Shown piece by piece: positions 47,701 through 58,921 of a stretch of DNA of 64,000 bases (the stretch's first letter is position 1; every line of letters begins with the position of its first letter). The stretch comes from Mycocentrospora acerina (taxonomy: Eukaryota; Ascomycota; Dothideomycetes; Pleosporales). The stretch spans positions 434,001 to 498,000 of the forward strand of contig JAKUHH010000250.1 in NCBI GenBank assembly GCA_022701365.1. Reading direction: 5' to 3'. The notes beneath the pieces were generated by a model. It saw only the letters and a list, made by a program, of their open reading frames with translations, had not been told where the DNA came from and did not search any database. A program made the position numbers and the translations under genes.

Positions 47701-50700
47701 GTGTTTATGAATCATGACCTTTCTGCAGCACCAAGCACGCAATGCCTCTAAGCTATCTATTCCCGCAATGACGTATCTACATTCGTCCGTAATCACGAGA
47801 ATTGCAACATTGGCATTCTCCGTCGCTGCTCCTCCATGAGCCAGTGCTTGGCCGTTCACTAGAGTGAGAAACACTGGACGCAGTTCACTGCTGGCGATTG
47901 GCGCCAGGTGTTTGAGATTCGGAAACCCATCATTTGTCTCTCTGCTCGTACGCCTACTACTTTCTAAGCGTGATAGTCTGGTCTACTGGGTTAACTCCGG
48001 GGAACAAACAGCCTCGAAGACTACTTCATGAGCACGTGCCACAAAATGTACTAGATTGAACCTAAGTGTGAGTTTAATCGACTACATCGACTTAGTTGAT
48101 ATTTTGGACCCGGGTGTGCCGAGCTCCCGGCACTAAGCACCAGTGTACTACATGGACAAATGTAACCGGACGCATTTAGGTGTGTTAGCAAGTAAATTGC
48201 GTCTGCACGAATTCCTACGTTACGTACAACGTAATTTCCAAGACAAGTGTTGACAGAAACATTAGGTTTCCTCTTTCTGCAGTGTAGCTTCCGAGAGCCG
48301 CCTTCATCTGATTCCACAAATTAATTTGGTTGACGCTGCGTTCGGACTCTCAAAACGATTAGAGAGTAATCCGCTATTCAGTCGAGGAAGTGACTGACGC
48401 ACAGCTTTGTACGCAATTGAAAATTGAGACCAAGCCAATACGCAGATTATGTGCAATATATTATAACGTGTCGTATTGGCCCATAGTAAACAGTGAAAGA
48501 TATACATGTCTACGCGAGATAGCATTTTGCAACGGGTATTGTCATGTATTCGTCCCGACCGTCTTGAATACGCAGTCTCCAATCCTAGCCTTGTTGTAGT
48601 ACATGCGTGATTCTATCCCTTCACATATTGTCCTTGTTTATATTTTTCTGGCGAGTGTTGTTTGTGGAAGGCCGTTCGACCGGTAGATGGTTCGAAGATG
48701 CGCGAAGCTCGGAAGAGAAGGTATCGACAAGAACACCTCGTTGTGGTCATGTGTGCGGAGAATGATTTTTGTTGACTCCGTATCAAATAACCTTACGCTC
48801 TTGTGATGTGCGCATGGAGATCTGACGTCGTTAACAACAATCCACATGGTGGTTGGAGTCAAAATGGTCAGCACAGGATATACCTTGGCACAAGGGGTCA
48901 ACAAGTGTTTGCTGTAGATACTATACCTTCAGCAATGGCTTCGAAGTGCTGATGTTGCCATCCACTAGTACGGGTGAGTGGTGTTCCCGCAGGGCTACGA
49001 TGAGAAGTAAAGACACAGTCCAAGGTTCGTCAGCGCACGGCTCCTTTCTAGTGCTAGCACTTCTCAGATTGAGGAGTTGCAGCGGCCTCGTAATTGAAAG
49101 GGAGTTCTCTGTAACCCATTTGCTGATGTGAGGTTGCCTGTGGTGACCAACTCGATTTCGCAGGCTGGCACATCGTGCACTCAGACGTGCGCGTTGACCC
49201 TGAGCGCGACACGGCACACTCTATTAGGGAAACTGACTCCCTGCACTATTCTATCGAACCCATCAATCTCTTTTGTTACGGTGAGTGATCAGAGTTCGTA
49301 TGCTGCGCTCGCTTGCCATACAGTTACCGGAAGTCCCAATCGCAACACGCGGCCTTGGCGTGTTCAGGGGCTTGGCTATGGGGGACCCAGCGGTTTGTCA
49401 GGAGGTGCAACAAGGATATCAAGTGATAAAATAACCTCTTTGGTTAAGACCGCAGTGTAGGGTACACACAAACAAGATCGGATGGATCATGCCTGTGGTG
49501 AGACATGATAGCTGCTCCGCGGGGAAAAGAATTACTCCATGGAGTTGTCGTTGTGGTTGTTGTTAGGCTTCGTTTAGGCTTCACAAATGTAACAGTCCAA
49601 TTTCACAAAGAGTATGCCTTTGAGAAGGAAGCACTCAAGGTATAGTAGAATCAGGTTTGCACAAGAATCCAGTATTTTACACAGTGATTCCATAAGCAGA
49701 CCCGCCGAGTCCACTGTATCGAGTGCCGCTACAGCCATCTAATCTACCTAGCAGATGACTGTACAAGAACAAAATCCACGCCTTTGAATTTTAAGCCTCT
49801 TATTCGCCCGGTGCAAACCTCCGACGTGGAAGTGTAAACTTATGGTAATATTCCCGCGGACCTTGAATCGATCTTTCATCCTTCTTTCCTTCCTTCCTAC
49901 ATTCCTTCCAGCTGCGAGTCGGGAGGTTGGCTCCGCCGTAATCGATGCTCTTTCAACTCCTACTGCATTGGGGATTTTAGCCCTTGTCTACAGCAGGAAG
50001 CACGCTCTCGCCAGAAGCGAGAAGTCGGACATGGTGTTCTGGTAGAAAGCCCCGATACATCGTACCATCAAATGTCAGATGGATGTATAGTTGCTACAAA
50101 GAGTTCCAGGATGCTGAAGTGCAAGACGAGATGGCATTCTATCTTATGTTCGCACCTTTACATCGTGGAGAGGCGGATTTGGAACATTCCACTATTGTGC
50201 TGATTCCAGTTTCCCAGCTTACGGCGAGGGGCAAGCCACTTGGAGCAGTCACTCTTGTCTCAAGGCTGAGCGTGCTGCAAGCCACTGAGGGTATTGTACG
50301 AGAAGCCTCACATTTTGGGTCTAGGCACGAGGTTCAAACGGTGAGACAGAGCTGAGGATGCGTCACTTAGGACTAAGTGTTTGAGATGAGGCTTGTATAT
50401 CTAGAAGATGTAGTGTGCAAAAAGTGTTGTAAGAGTATAGCTCCCATCTGATTTCATGACATCAATTAAAATCCACCATCAATATACCACTCTCTTCTAG
50501 CCACAAATTCTGCTACGGAAAGCAACTTTGTCCACTGCAATAGCACCACGTCGTGCGAGGACCATTAATTCCAGGGATCACTGGCACTCGGACATTAGAG
50601 ATACGATCTCACAGCTAATAAGATGTGCAGAATCTGCAAGAACCGTATGCTCAAAAAGCATACATCGCCTGAGTGATTGGACAACTCAAAGCTTTTCACC

Positions 50701-51296
50701 AGCCACATATCCACCGCGGAACGAGCTGCATACTCTATCCGGCGTAGTAGATGCCCTTATAGGTTCAGTTTTCCAGGATATCTCAACTCGGATGTCGGCC
50801 GATAGACGATGCAATCGAGTCAGTGAACCTCTTTCATAGGCTGACATTTTGCTGTAGGACGCTTGATACTGCAGGGCTCTGACTCGGTGATCATCAGCAT
50901 TGTCAAGCATCATCGAATATTTAATGGTGTTTCGAGATGCCCATGAGGTCTTTCATGTAGATTGCTATTGTGTGGCTTTTTCGCGAGATGATGCGTCTCC
51001 ACGGTACTATTACCTGCAGGAAGCCCTGTGGGAGGCCCCGCATGATGAGTCTGTATTTGCGCCTCCCAAATCATTTCCCATTGGTGCCCGATCAATCTAG
51101 ACCTGTGTCATGGTGTGCGTGTTTGTTGTGCACGGTGAAACTCTTTTGATTTGGTATGGTTAGGTCTGCTATGTTTCTATGATTAATCTCTAAAATTCTC
51201 CTCTTCTAATTGACCGTGGCGATCATTGCCGAACCCTCAGGGGTCTAAAAAACGGTGGAGAAAAGCACACTCTCATGCAGTGTCGCGTTGCACGGG
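44787..51296. other. 6.5-kb gene-poor region
   Basis: No gene I can support. Base composition is more mixed than in the AT-rich islands, yet no open frame exceeds about 180 codons, and those at 46117-46653, 48638-48904 (minus), 49128-49460 and 49984-50355 have neither motif nor convincing splice pattern. A minus-strand stretch at 47692-47880 (GQALAHGGAATENANVAILV) reads like protein and may be a fragment. A short CACACGAG tandem lies near 47535-47565. Confidence 0.4.
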
Positions 51297-52379
51297 CTAC
51301 TCGTTTGCACTACTACATCCCTGACCAATCAATGAATCATGAATACCCGTAGCATGGTGTATTTGGATCGAGCCTGGCTCATGCAACTCACTTCCAGGCT
51401 CACCGCTAACCCTTGCTGAAAAGGGTTGATGGTGTCTAACTGGCAACTCCGAAACGTTTTCGTCATTGGCAATCGCTTCACCGGAAAGTATTGACACCCT
51501 GGTCACCAGCTGCTCTTGTGGGTCGTCTTTCAGGGCCTCCTTCGAGACGTCCCTCGACGGCTTACTCTTTCCATCGATCCGTCTCTCCGAAGTCGCTTCG
51601 CTCCTATCATGCTGGATATCCGATGCATGCAACGTCCCACGTCTCTTCGTTGATCTTAGTGACCGTGCACTGGGCTCAGCGTCTGTGTTCGCCTTGCTCC
51701 GCTCTCCAGGCAAACACTCAATCTCGCCGAATTTCCGTTTCTTCTCACACCCAAAGCCCTCATCTTTCTCGTCGTCTTCTTCATCGATTTCAATCCATTT
51801 TCCACCAGCCCTCCTCACGCGGGAAAACTTTAAAAACGTCTGTGGATAACCGCTTGTATCCAAATACTCCGCCCCATCAGGCGGTGCGTATCGACCGGGC
51901 ACATAGTCGTGGTCACACCTATTGAATTGCAGGTAATCCCTACAATCACCTCGATATTCAACCGCATCCGAGAACCTAAGTCGTTTCCGCCGCGGCAGCA
52001 GCAGCTCCTTGCCCTTTCCGCCCTCCCCACTCTTTTCCTCCTCCCCCTTCTCCCTATCCGTCCAATCCTCCACCCCCAGCACAAAATTTCCGAACACAAC
52101 TCGCGCCTTGATCGCCACATCTCGCGCAACTCCGCGCCCCACATGGTCTTTCCTCTTCTCTTTTAACAGCTCGAATGCTTCGTCTGCAGCTTGTAGGGCC
52201 GCATGAAGCGCGCCAAACTCGCGACACGCGTCGCACGCCTGACTCTCCGAGATCGCGGGAAGGAAACCCCTCGGCGCAATGACAGCGAATGCTCTCATGC
52301 AGTACTTGCACACGACATCTTTCGGGCCCCGTCTTGAAATGAGCGTTGCGCCATTATTGTTGTTGTCGTTGTCGTGCAT
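51297..52379 (-). CDS. Hypothetical CxxC-pair protein
   Basis: One exon, 360 residues. I do not recognise a named family. Two CxxC pairs near the N-terminus (C24-K-Y-C27 and C49-D-A-C52, 21 residues apart) could bind one zinc ion. A second ordered part is RKRLRFSDAVEYRGDCRDYL with GRYAPPDGAEYLDTSGYPQTF. The rest is charged and disordered, with an acidic IDEEDDEKDEGF run and basic KKRK and TKRRG patches that would suit a nuclear protein. The start at 52379 (MHDNDNNNNGATL) is the only upstream ATG in frame. A (ATGC)n repeat lies about 100 bp upstream, in the presumed promoter. Confidence 0.6.
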   Translation of the reverse strand: MHDNDNNNNGATLISRRGPKDVVCKYCMRAFAVIAPRGFLPAISESQACDACREFGALHAALQAADEAFELLKEKRKDHVGRGVARDVAIKARVVFGNFVLGVEDWTDREKGEEEKSGEGGKGKELLLPRRKRLRFSDAVEYRGDCRDYLQFNRCDHDYVPGRYAPPDGAEYLDTSGYPQTFLKFSRVRRAGGKWIEIDEEDDEKDEGFGCEKKRKFGEIECLPGERSKANTDAEPSARSLRSTKRRGTLHASDIQHDRSEATSERRIDGKSKPSRDVSKEALKDDPQEQLVTRVSILSGEAIANDENVSELPVRHHQPFSARVSGEPGSELHEPGSIQIHHATGIHDSLIGQGCSSANE

Positions 52380-53840
52380 ATTTTACCCCCACGAAATCGT
52401 GATCAATCGGCTTGAACGTTTCGTCAGGGCTAGTGTGGGAAGTCGTTGGCGCGTGTTTCGTACGTGTTGCTGTATGCTGTATGCATGCATGCATGCATGC
52501 AAAAAAAAAGTTGCGTCTGTCGCGTATCTGAAGAGAAAAAAAATGAGCAGATTCTTTTGGTGATCATGTGGGGCTTCAATTTCAGGGAGGTGAAGGTGCG
52601 ATGATATGAAGCACGGTAGGTGATAATAATTAGGTAGGTGAATCAATCGATAAGGGGTGAGTACAAACCGTTCAGACAACAACCCACGCAAGCTATCGTG
52701 ATGCCCGATCGCGTTGAGCTTTGAGATGTAAACACTTTCTTCGATAGCGAGAATGCAAAAAGAAAACGCGCAACGCGAGGTTGACAAGTCCTTATCTTTA
52801 GGCTGCAGACATCCTACCCTACGCCCCTCACCAGGGACCCGTGAGATGTCTCGACTCAATGTCTGATAGCTGAAATGACATATGACTCACCTAGGTAGAA
52901 TAGAGCACCATTTGTATCATTCAAGCTTGGACATACCCACCCCTTTCATATACTCACATCTGACAACCACACCCACAGAGACTAACCCGCCCGTAGGGCG
53001 AGATAAATATATGTATTTATATAAACTACCTCCACACACACAGCATACAGAAAGAAATTTCACACATGACAAGACTAGACTGCCACGCCGCTTGTATACG
53101 TACAGCAGTAAATCCATCGATTAACTCATCCCTGGTATTCCAGGAGAAGAAGAACCAAAGACAAAGTATAAACTACATTTTAACTCTATCTGATTGATAA
53201 AAAATACACACAAAGGACACACTCATAACAACCCGCCCGCAAGAATAGCATATGGGCAGATACAAGAACACATGCTATAGAAGCCATCAATCCATGCACA
53301 CCATAGCGTAGATACAGGACTACAGGACAACAACAGCACGAGTAACCGTTTCGTAAGCAGTCGAATAAAAAAAACTTGTAGATTAGTAGAGAATGTATCC
53401 TCGTTAGTCTCCAAGGCGATACCAGGGCGAAGTATTCGCGATTCGCATGCACCATGTTGTTGAAGAGGATAGCACACAGCTAGACCAGACTGACTGACAC
53501 ATTGCCCGTGTGTAGATGCCGGAAAAGGTGTCTGTCTGTGTGACTGTACGTCTACCGGTTTACTAATCACCACTACCATCATCATGATAGTGCCGGGAGA
53601 AAAACCGAGACGGCTCAAGGCACGCGAGAAAGAAAAAAAAGTGAGAAGAAGAAGAAGAAGCTTCATCGTAAGACGTATATTTAAACGCCACCACCACTCA
53701 TATACCAATATATGTATAATTTTTTTTTACAAAAAAAAGGAAGGCGCAACAACGCCTTCATATTACAACACCAAGATAGATTTATCCTGCTTTCTCATCT
53801 CTTTTCAACACCTCATTTTCCTTTACCCCCCCCTAATCTT
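52380..53840. other. Intergenic, pyrimidine- and A-rich, no gene seen
   Basis: About 1.5 kb between two minus-strand genes. It contains short A and T runs and GA-rich stretches near 53630-53665 but no supported coding region. Part is the 3' untranslated region of the F-box-like gene. Confidence 0.5.
52481..52500. repeat. (ATGC)n microsatellite
   Basis: Five tandem copies of the self-complementary unit ATGC, followed by a run of nine A. Confidence 0.95.
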
Positions 53841-55658
53841 TCACTCTTTCCCTTCCAAACCCCCCACCACCTCGCTCTCTTCCATCCTGCCGTCAAAAAA
53901 CTCCTTGTTACAATCCATCACGCCATCGACCTGCTCCTCGGTCAAAAACATCAGCCCCCTTTTGAGAAAATATGTGTCCGCGCGATGCCTAGTAAAGTAC
54001 GCTTTACACAGGTCTCTCCACGAGAGCCTGTCCACGTCTCTCAGGCGAGCGTCACTTCTCTCGAGCGTCCTCACCACACGAGTGCGCTTTTTCTTTTGGT
54101 TCGGCTTGCGGGAGGATTCGAGGGATGATGCGTCATCGCTGTTGATGTTGTTATTGCTGTTGTTATTTTCATCGGTGGTCTCGTCGGGTACAATGGCAGA
54201 GTCAATGATAACCCAGTGCGCGCTGCCTGCTATGCGCTCGACTCTGTAGCCCACCCCGCCGTAGACGGTTTCGGTGAAGATGACGTTTTGGACGCTGCCG
54301 AATGCGCCGATGAGGAGCTTGACTACAAAGGAGACGTCTGCGGCGGGGATGCCGGCAATGTCGAGGGTGAGACTGTGGAGGTGCACTTCTTGCATGAGGT
54401 CTTGGAGTTGCATGCGCCAGAAGAACTGTAGGTTGGGCGGGTTGGTGTTGACGGGGGGTTCGAAGAGGGCGAAGACGGGGTCCGGGGCTAGCCAGCGGAG
54501 GCAGTGGAGGAGGGCGAGGGCGTGGAAGGCAAAGGTTAGGCGGCGGATGTGGGGGCGGTTGGGTGGGCAGAGGGACCAGAGGAACGAGGTAAAACTATGG
54601 TGGGGAGTCAGTGGTATGCTTGTTGGAGACGGACGGGGAGTGAGCACGAACCCGGTGATGCCAAAGGAAAAGTCTGTACTGTGGTATACCCATGGACGAA
54701 TCCTCTCTGTGATGCTCCGCGATATGCAAAACATTGTTCCCAGATCAATCGGCGATTTACCATTTTTCCCCTCGTAAAAGTCCTCATCCCTCCCTCTGTA
54801 CCCATCGCGATCTCTCGATAGATTCCACTTCTTCGCCCAGCACACTGCTGTGAGAAGAACCATTTCCTGCAGCTCCGGTGGGAGTTTCAAGAACGGGCGA
54901 AACAACGGCCGGATCGTCACGCTGTCCTTCTCTGCAGGGGGTAGACCGAGATTTTGTGAGCGCTTCTGCAGCGATGCGTCGGGACTCAAGCCGAGGTTCC
55001 CATGCGGACCATACGCTTTCGCAGAGCGTGTGGACAGCGTGGTGAAATAAGCTTTGCTAAAGTATTCTCGCGCAGACACCCAGCCTGAGCCGCAGCGCAC
55101 GACAAGCGTGTAGCGGTTGCACGTGCGCTCGCTGGCATCGAGGAGAGGGTTGTCGGCACCTTTGGGTCGTACATGGTTGAAAGGATCTTCCTGGCTGAAG
55201 GTGGAGGAGAAGGAGGAACTGCGGGATCCCGCTGAACCGTTTCGTTCGTAACAGTGTTCATGTACACTCCGCACGGCGTCTTTCTGTGGTGGAAAGAGCC
55301 GTATGACAATCTTCCTCCTCGCATCTGTGAAGGATGAATCGGTCAGAATACAGGTGACAGATTTACCCAGCTCGAGGGTTTCTCCCACTTTTGAGTCCTG
55401 AGGCAGCAGACTAATCTTGCCGTTAAAATACGGGCTGGAATCATGACTCAACGACCACTCCGAGAGGTGGCGCATAAAAATCCTACGCTGTTGTTCCTGG
55501 ACCCAGCGTTTGTTTGGCAAGGCGCGGGGGGACTTTTTGCTTGATGTTGGAGAGGCCGGAATGGGTGACTTTGAGTGTGGTGTTGCCGTGACCTTTGGCG
55601 AGGGAGTAGTAGGGGTCTTGGGGCAGCTGACCAGAGGGTTGGGAAATGGGTATGACAT
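53841..55658 (-). CDS. F-box-like hypothetical protein
   Basis: Exons complement(53841..54594, 54652..55658) give 586 residues. The 57-nt intron (GTTCGT donor, CACTGAC branch site, TAG acceptor) is a multiple of three, so unspliced sequence is also open; splicing is preferred because it joins STDFSFGITG to FTSFLWSLCPPNRPHIRRL without a proline-rich insert. The start at 55658 gives MSYPFPNPLVSCP. A Ser/Pro-rich N-terminus is followed near residue 265 by FLKLPPELQEMVLLTAV, the first helix of an F-box-like motif, and then by a C-terminal region like those of fungal F-box-adjacent proteins of unknown function. If real, the F-box would recruit Skp1 of an SCF ubiquitin ligase, but only the first part of the motif is clear. 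Confidence 0.6.
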   Translation of the reverse strand: MSYPFPNPLVSCPKTPTTPSPKVTATPHSKSPIPASPTSSKKSPRALPNKRWVQEQQRRIFMRHLSEWSLSHDSSPYFNGKISLLPQDSKVGETLELGKSVTCILTDSSFTDARRKIVIRLFPPQKDAVRSVHEHCYERNGSAGSRSSSFSSTFSQEDPFNHVRPKGADNPLLDASERTCNRYTLVVRCGSGWVSAREYFSKAYFTTLSTRSAKAYGPHGNLGLSPDASLQKRSQNLGLPPAEKDSVTIRPLFRPFLKLPPELQEMVLLTAVCWAKKWNLSRDRDGYRGRDEDFYEGKNGKSPIDLGTMFCISRSITERIRPWVYHSTDFSFGITGFVLTPRPSPTSIPLTPHHSFTSFLWSLCPPNRPHIRRLTFAFHALALLHCLRWLAPDPVFALFEPPVNTNPPNLQFFWRMQLQDLMQEVHLHSLTLDIAGIPAADVSFVVKLLIGAFGSVQNVIFTETVYGGVGYRVERIAGSAHWVIIDSAIVPDETTDENNNSNNNINSDDASSLESSRKPNQKKKRTRVVRTLERSDARLRDVDRLSWRDLCKAYFTRHRADTYFLKRGLMFLTEEQVDGVMDCNKEFFDGRMEESEVVGGLEGKE

Positions 55659-56447
55659 GGTGGCGATGGTAAGTTTCCACGCAAAGCAGTACTCCACAAT
55701 GAACAAGTGCAGCGGAACCGCTTAAACGATGACTCCGACCATTCAACAGCGTAATGACGATATCGCGACAACGACGCTGTGGCGCCGTATGCCAAGACCC
55801 AGATCTCCCCGTGCTCTTTCCCAGTTATCTCACCACGTCAAGACCAGCCTCTTGAGTATGTGGTCCGCGCACCGAGAAGCACGCTTTAGAGAACCAGGGA
55901 GCTGGTGCTGGGTCAGGTCAATCGGGCGGAACACATGTCTTATATCATCTGGGACCCTGCGGTCAAGAGCGGGGAGGGCAATCAGCTTCCAGAAGCCTTT
56001 CGCAACGGGCAACAAATCAACTCAAGCGGCATAGATGACTGGAAGAAAAGTAAAGAGCAAGGACAATGCACTGGGAGCTTTGCGATGGACGAGATGAGGT
56101 CGTAATAACCGACCCGGCTAGAGTGTGGAGTTGGGCGCGTGATGACGCTACTGATGATCTCCATCTCCGCACTGCGCTAAGACGCCAGGCCCAGCCTCGC
56201 ATGACTTCGGGTGAGATGGGTCTGTTGCGTATGATGAGACAGGACAGACGAGAAAGCTCACGAATAAGAATATGCACGTCTACTCGCACTATGCGAAGGT
56301 TTCTAACGAATCCGACAACGTGCAAGGACGTGTGAGTGCAACGCCATAACATCATCCAGCCTGTGGCACGCGGTACCGGATATTCCAGCCTAGGTGAAGC
56401 TAGACACTCAAATAGGCTTGGCCTTGATGAACCTTGATGTAATTCAT
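55659..56447. other. Intergenic, no gene seen
   Basis: 789 bp upstream of the F-box-like gene and downstream of the Ame1-like gene. The open frames overlap one another in different frames and have no motif. Confidence 0.5.
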
Positions 56448-58624
56448 TCAAGCCCTCCCTTCTAACCATCCCGCAGTCCTCTCCAACGCACTGTTGAAGC
56501 TCTTGACGTTCGCAAGTAGCCCGCCACCAAACGAACCGACACTTCTGCCAACACTTTCTAGTAACATACTCAGTGGAACCTCTGGACCTTCACTTTCCCT
56601 TCCCTCTGCCAGCGCTTTCCTGCGCCCATTTTTAATCGCTGCTTCGATTTCAAACATGTTAGCACTCAGTGTATTCCTTGCCTCAATCTTTGCTTTGTGG
56701 GCTTTGTGTTTGGCTTGAACGTGGTCGTGCTCGAGAGCGATTTCTTGTCTACTATTCTGAAGAGCCAGAATCTCCCTTCTCAACTCCACATTGTCTCGCT
56801 TGAAGATCTTTGCGCTCTTGAAGTTTGAGGTGAGTACGTCATTGGCGTCTTGGAGATCTAATAGCTTCTCGTTTAGGCTTTCCTTGAATGATAGTGATAG
56901 ATTGAGCTGGCTTCTGAGCTCCTTCCGTCGGTCGCGGTCTTGAGAGTTCTGCATCTTCTCTGCGATTCGATTGAGACGGCGATCGATTGTTTCTTCCAGG
57001 AGTGTTCGTGTGGTGTCGGCAACTGTGACACCCCGTACAGTAGAGCCTTTGATGCGCATCACAGATATGGCTTGCTTGGGACCGGAAAATTTCTGACGTT
57101 TGCGTGGCGGCTGATTTGTTGGAGCTTTGACGCGTTGAGTGTCCCCTGGGGAATGCTGGGTTGTAGTGAGGCGAGGTGTGAGATCAGGTACGTGAGGCTC
57201 CGCGTATTCATCTTCACTCTCTTCGCCAGAAAGCTCCACAACGATTTGCTTGGCTGGCGCAGGCTTCACTATGCGTTGAGTTGCTCGATCAGTGTCGGGA
57301 GAGTGTTCGTCTGCCTCGTCTGTGACTGCCGTCGTATCTCTTCTCTTTCCAGGCTCCCGTGCTATTGGTGTTGCATTATTCTCAGCCTGTTCTTCCACGA
57401 TGATTTTCCGTGGCCTTCCACGTTTTGCTGGTGTAATTTTGGCAGGTGCACTTGGACTCTCGACGTCCGTGCTCTGCACTGCACGCTCGGCCTTGCTGGG
57501 CTTGACAGATTGATGTGCGATGATTGGTTCGACTGCTGGTTCCTGCGTTGGTGTTTCCTCAATAATTATGTCTTCTGCAACAGTCGTCTCCTGTGCTGTG
57601 GCGAACTGGGTTGGCGAAAACAATTCATCGTCATTCACATCTTCGTCCTCTTGTACAACAACCGGCGACTGTCGTGCTTTTGCAGCGCTTTTTGGCGTTA
57701 TTCCCTTTACTTCTGGGGTTGCCAGCTCATCCTCACTCTCGTCTCCTGGACCAACGCCGATGACGGTGAAGTCGACTTCAGAAGGCGAAGCCGGCGAGAA
57801 TGTGCGTCGGCCTTTGGGAAGCGTGCCAGGTGTGACAGGTCCAGGGTCGACAGACTTTGATCTGCGAGTGATGGCCTGTCGTGCTGTTCGCGAAAGGCTG
57901 CCGCTTCTTGTTGTGGAGGGCGTCTTTTCCGTCGCCCCGCCAGAGGATGCGCGCCTTCTTGCGGCAGACGGAGTAGGAGTGACCTTGGGAGATGCTGATT
58001 TGTTCACTGTGGGTTTGCGCGTGGTACTTGTCTCGTCCTCGGCGACAAATGACAGCTCATCCTGCTCCTCGTCGACAGCTTCGCGGATCGGGGAGACGGT
58101 CCTGGCAATCCTCCTGCTCTTTTCGACGGAGCCGGCCGTCTCGTCGCGCTCTGGGCTGAGCTCGTCGACAAGGTCCTCAGCGGTGGGTGGTAGTGTGCGT
58201 GGCAGCGTGCGTGGAGACGGGCGCTTCCTCTTGCCAGTCTGCGGCGTCACAGTGCGCTCTCTTGGCGTCGCCTTGAACTTTGAGCTGGCGCTGCGCTGGA
58301 CGGATGCGCTTCGAGGCCGCTGGACGGAGCCGCTCCTCTGGCGTGGGGTGCCTGGGCCTGGCGTGCGGCGCGACGGGGGTGGGGGCGGCAGTGAGGCTTG
58401 TTTGGCGCCGAGGGCCCCGAAGTTGAAGCCAAACGCAGCCTGGACAGACGACGGCCTGGGCGTGTTAGCATGCTGGAGGCGTGCACGTGACAAGGGGCTG
58501 CCCACCCAGCGCCGCGCACGCGCTGCTGTCGATGCTCGCGGCGGTCTGCGACGGTCAGTAGACGTTGGGGAGGGAGGAAGGGCGAGGCAAGAGGCGGATG
58601 GGAGCGCATACCGACGGGCGCCAT
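56448..58624 (-). CDS. ame1: Inner kinetochore subunit, Ame1/Mis17/CENP-U-like
   Basis: Exons complement(56448..58455, 58506..58545, 58612..58624) give 686 residues in frame. Both introns are canonical (66 nt with CTACTGAC and CAG; 50 nt with TGCTAACAC and CAG). The spliced N-terminus is MAPVDRREHRQQRVRGAG, followed by PSSVQAAFGFNFGALG. Reading straight upstream instead gives a low-quality extension to 58802. A long disordered region contains many S/T-P sites, acidic stretches and an AT-hook (KRGRPRKI). The C-terminal ~200 residues are the conserved part: ADTTRTLLEETIDRRLNRIA, then a coiled coil (RDRRKELRSQLNLSLSFKES, LNEKLLDLQDANDVLTSNF, NVELRREILALQNSRQEIAL). This order fits the Ame1 domain, where RKE, LDSNF and a heptad run recur. 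Ame1 works in the COMA/CCAN complex and contacts MIND. The family call is from remembered pattern, not a search. Confidence 0.65.
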
Positions 58625-58921
58625 GGTGGTGGGTGCGGGCAATTGGGCGTGTGGGCGGTGGTGGTTGTCGCGTGCACGTGTAGATGTTGGCGTCAATGTC
58701 GGTGTCGGTGTTGGTGTTGGTGTTGGTGTTTATGACGCCGACGCGTTGGGGAGCCCGGCTAGCAACAAGCTCGGGCACTAAATCCGGAATGCCAAAAGCC
58801 ATCTTCCGCACAGCATGCCACCACCGTCGACAAGTGCACTGCTGCTCCTGCCACCGCCGCCCACACTGCTGCTGCCACTCCTCACCCCCACCACCCCCAC
58901 CGGCCAAGTGCAGCACGTGAC
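58625..58921. promoter_or_regulatory. Divergent promoter with (GGTGTT)n repeat
   Basis: 297 bp between the start codons of the Ame1-like gene (minus) and the CX9C gene (plus). It contains an imperfect hexamer repeat of GGTGTT at about 58697-58731. Confidence 0.55.

Noticed and set aside
58625..58802. Upstream in-frame start of the Ame1-like gene
   Set aside because: The unspliced extension is low-complexity, and two canonical introns give a family-like N-terminus starting at 58624.
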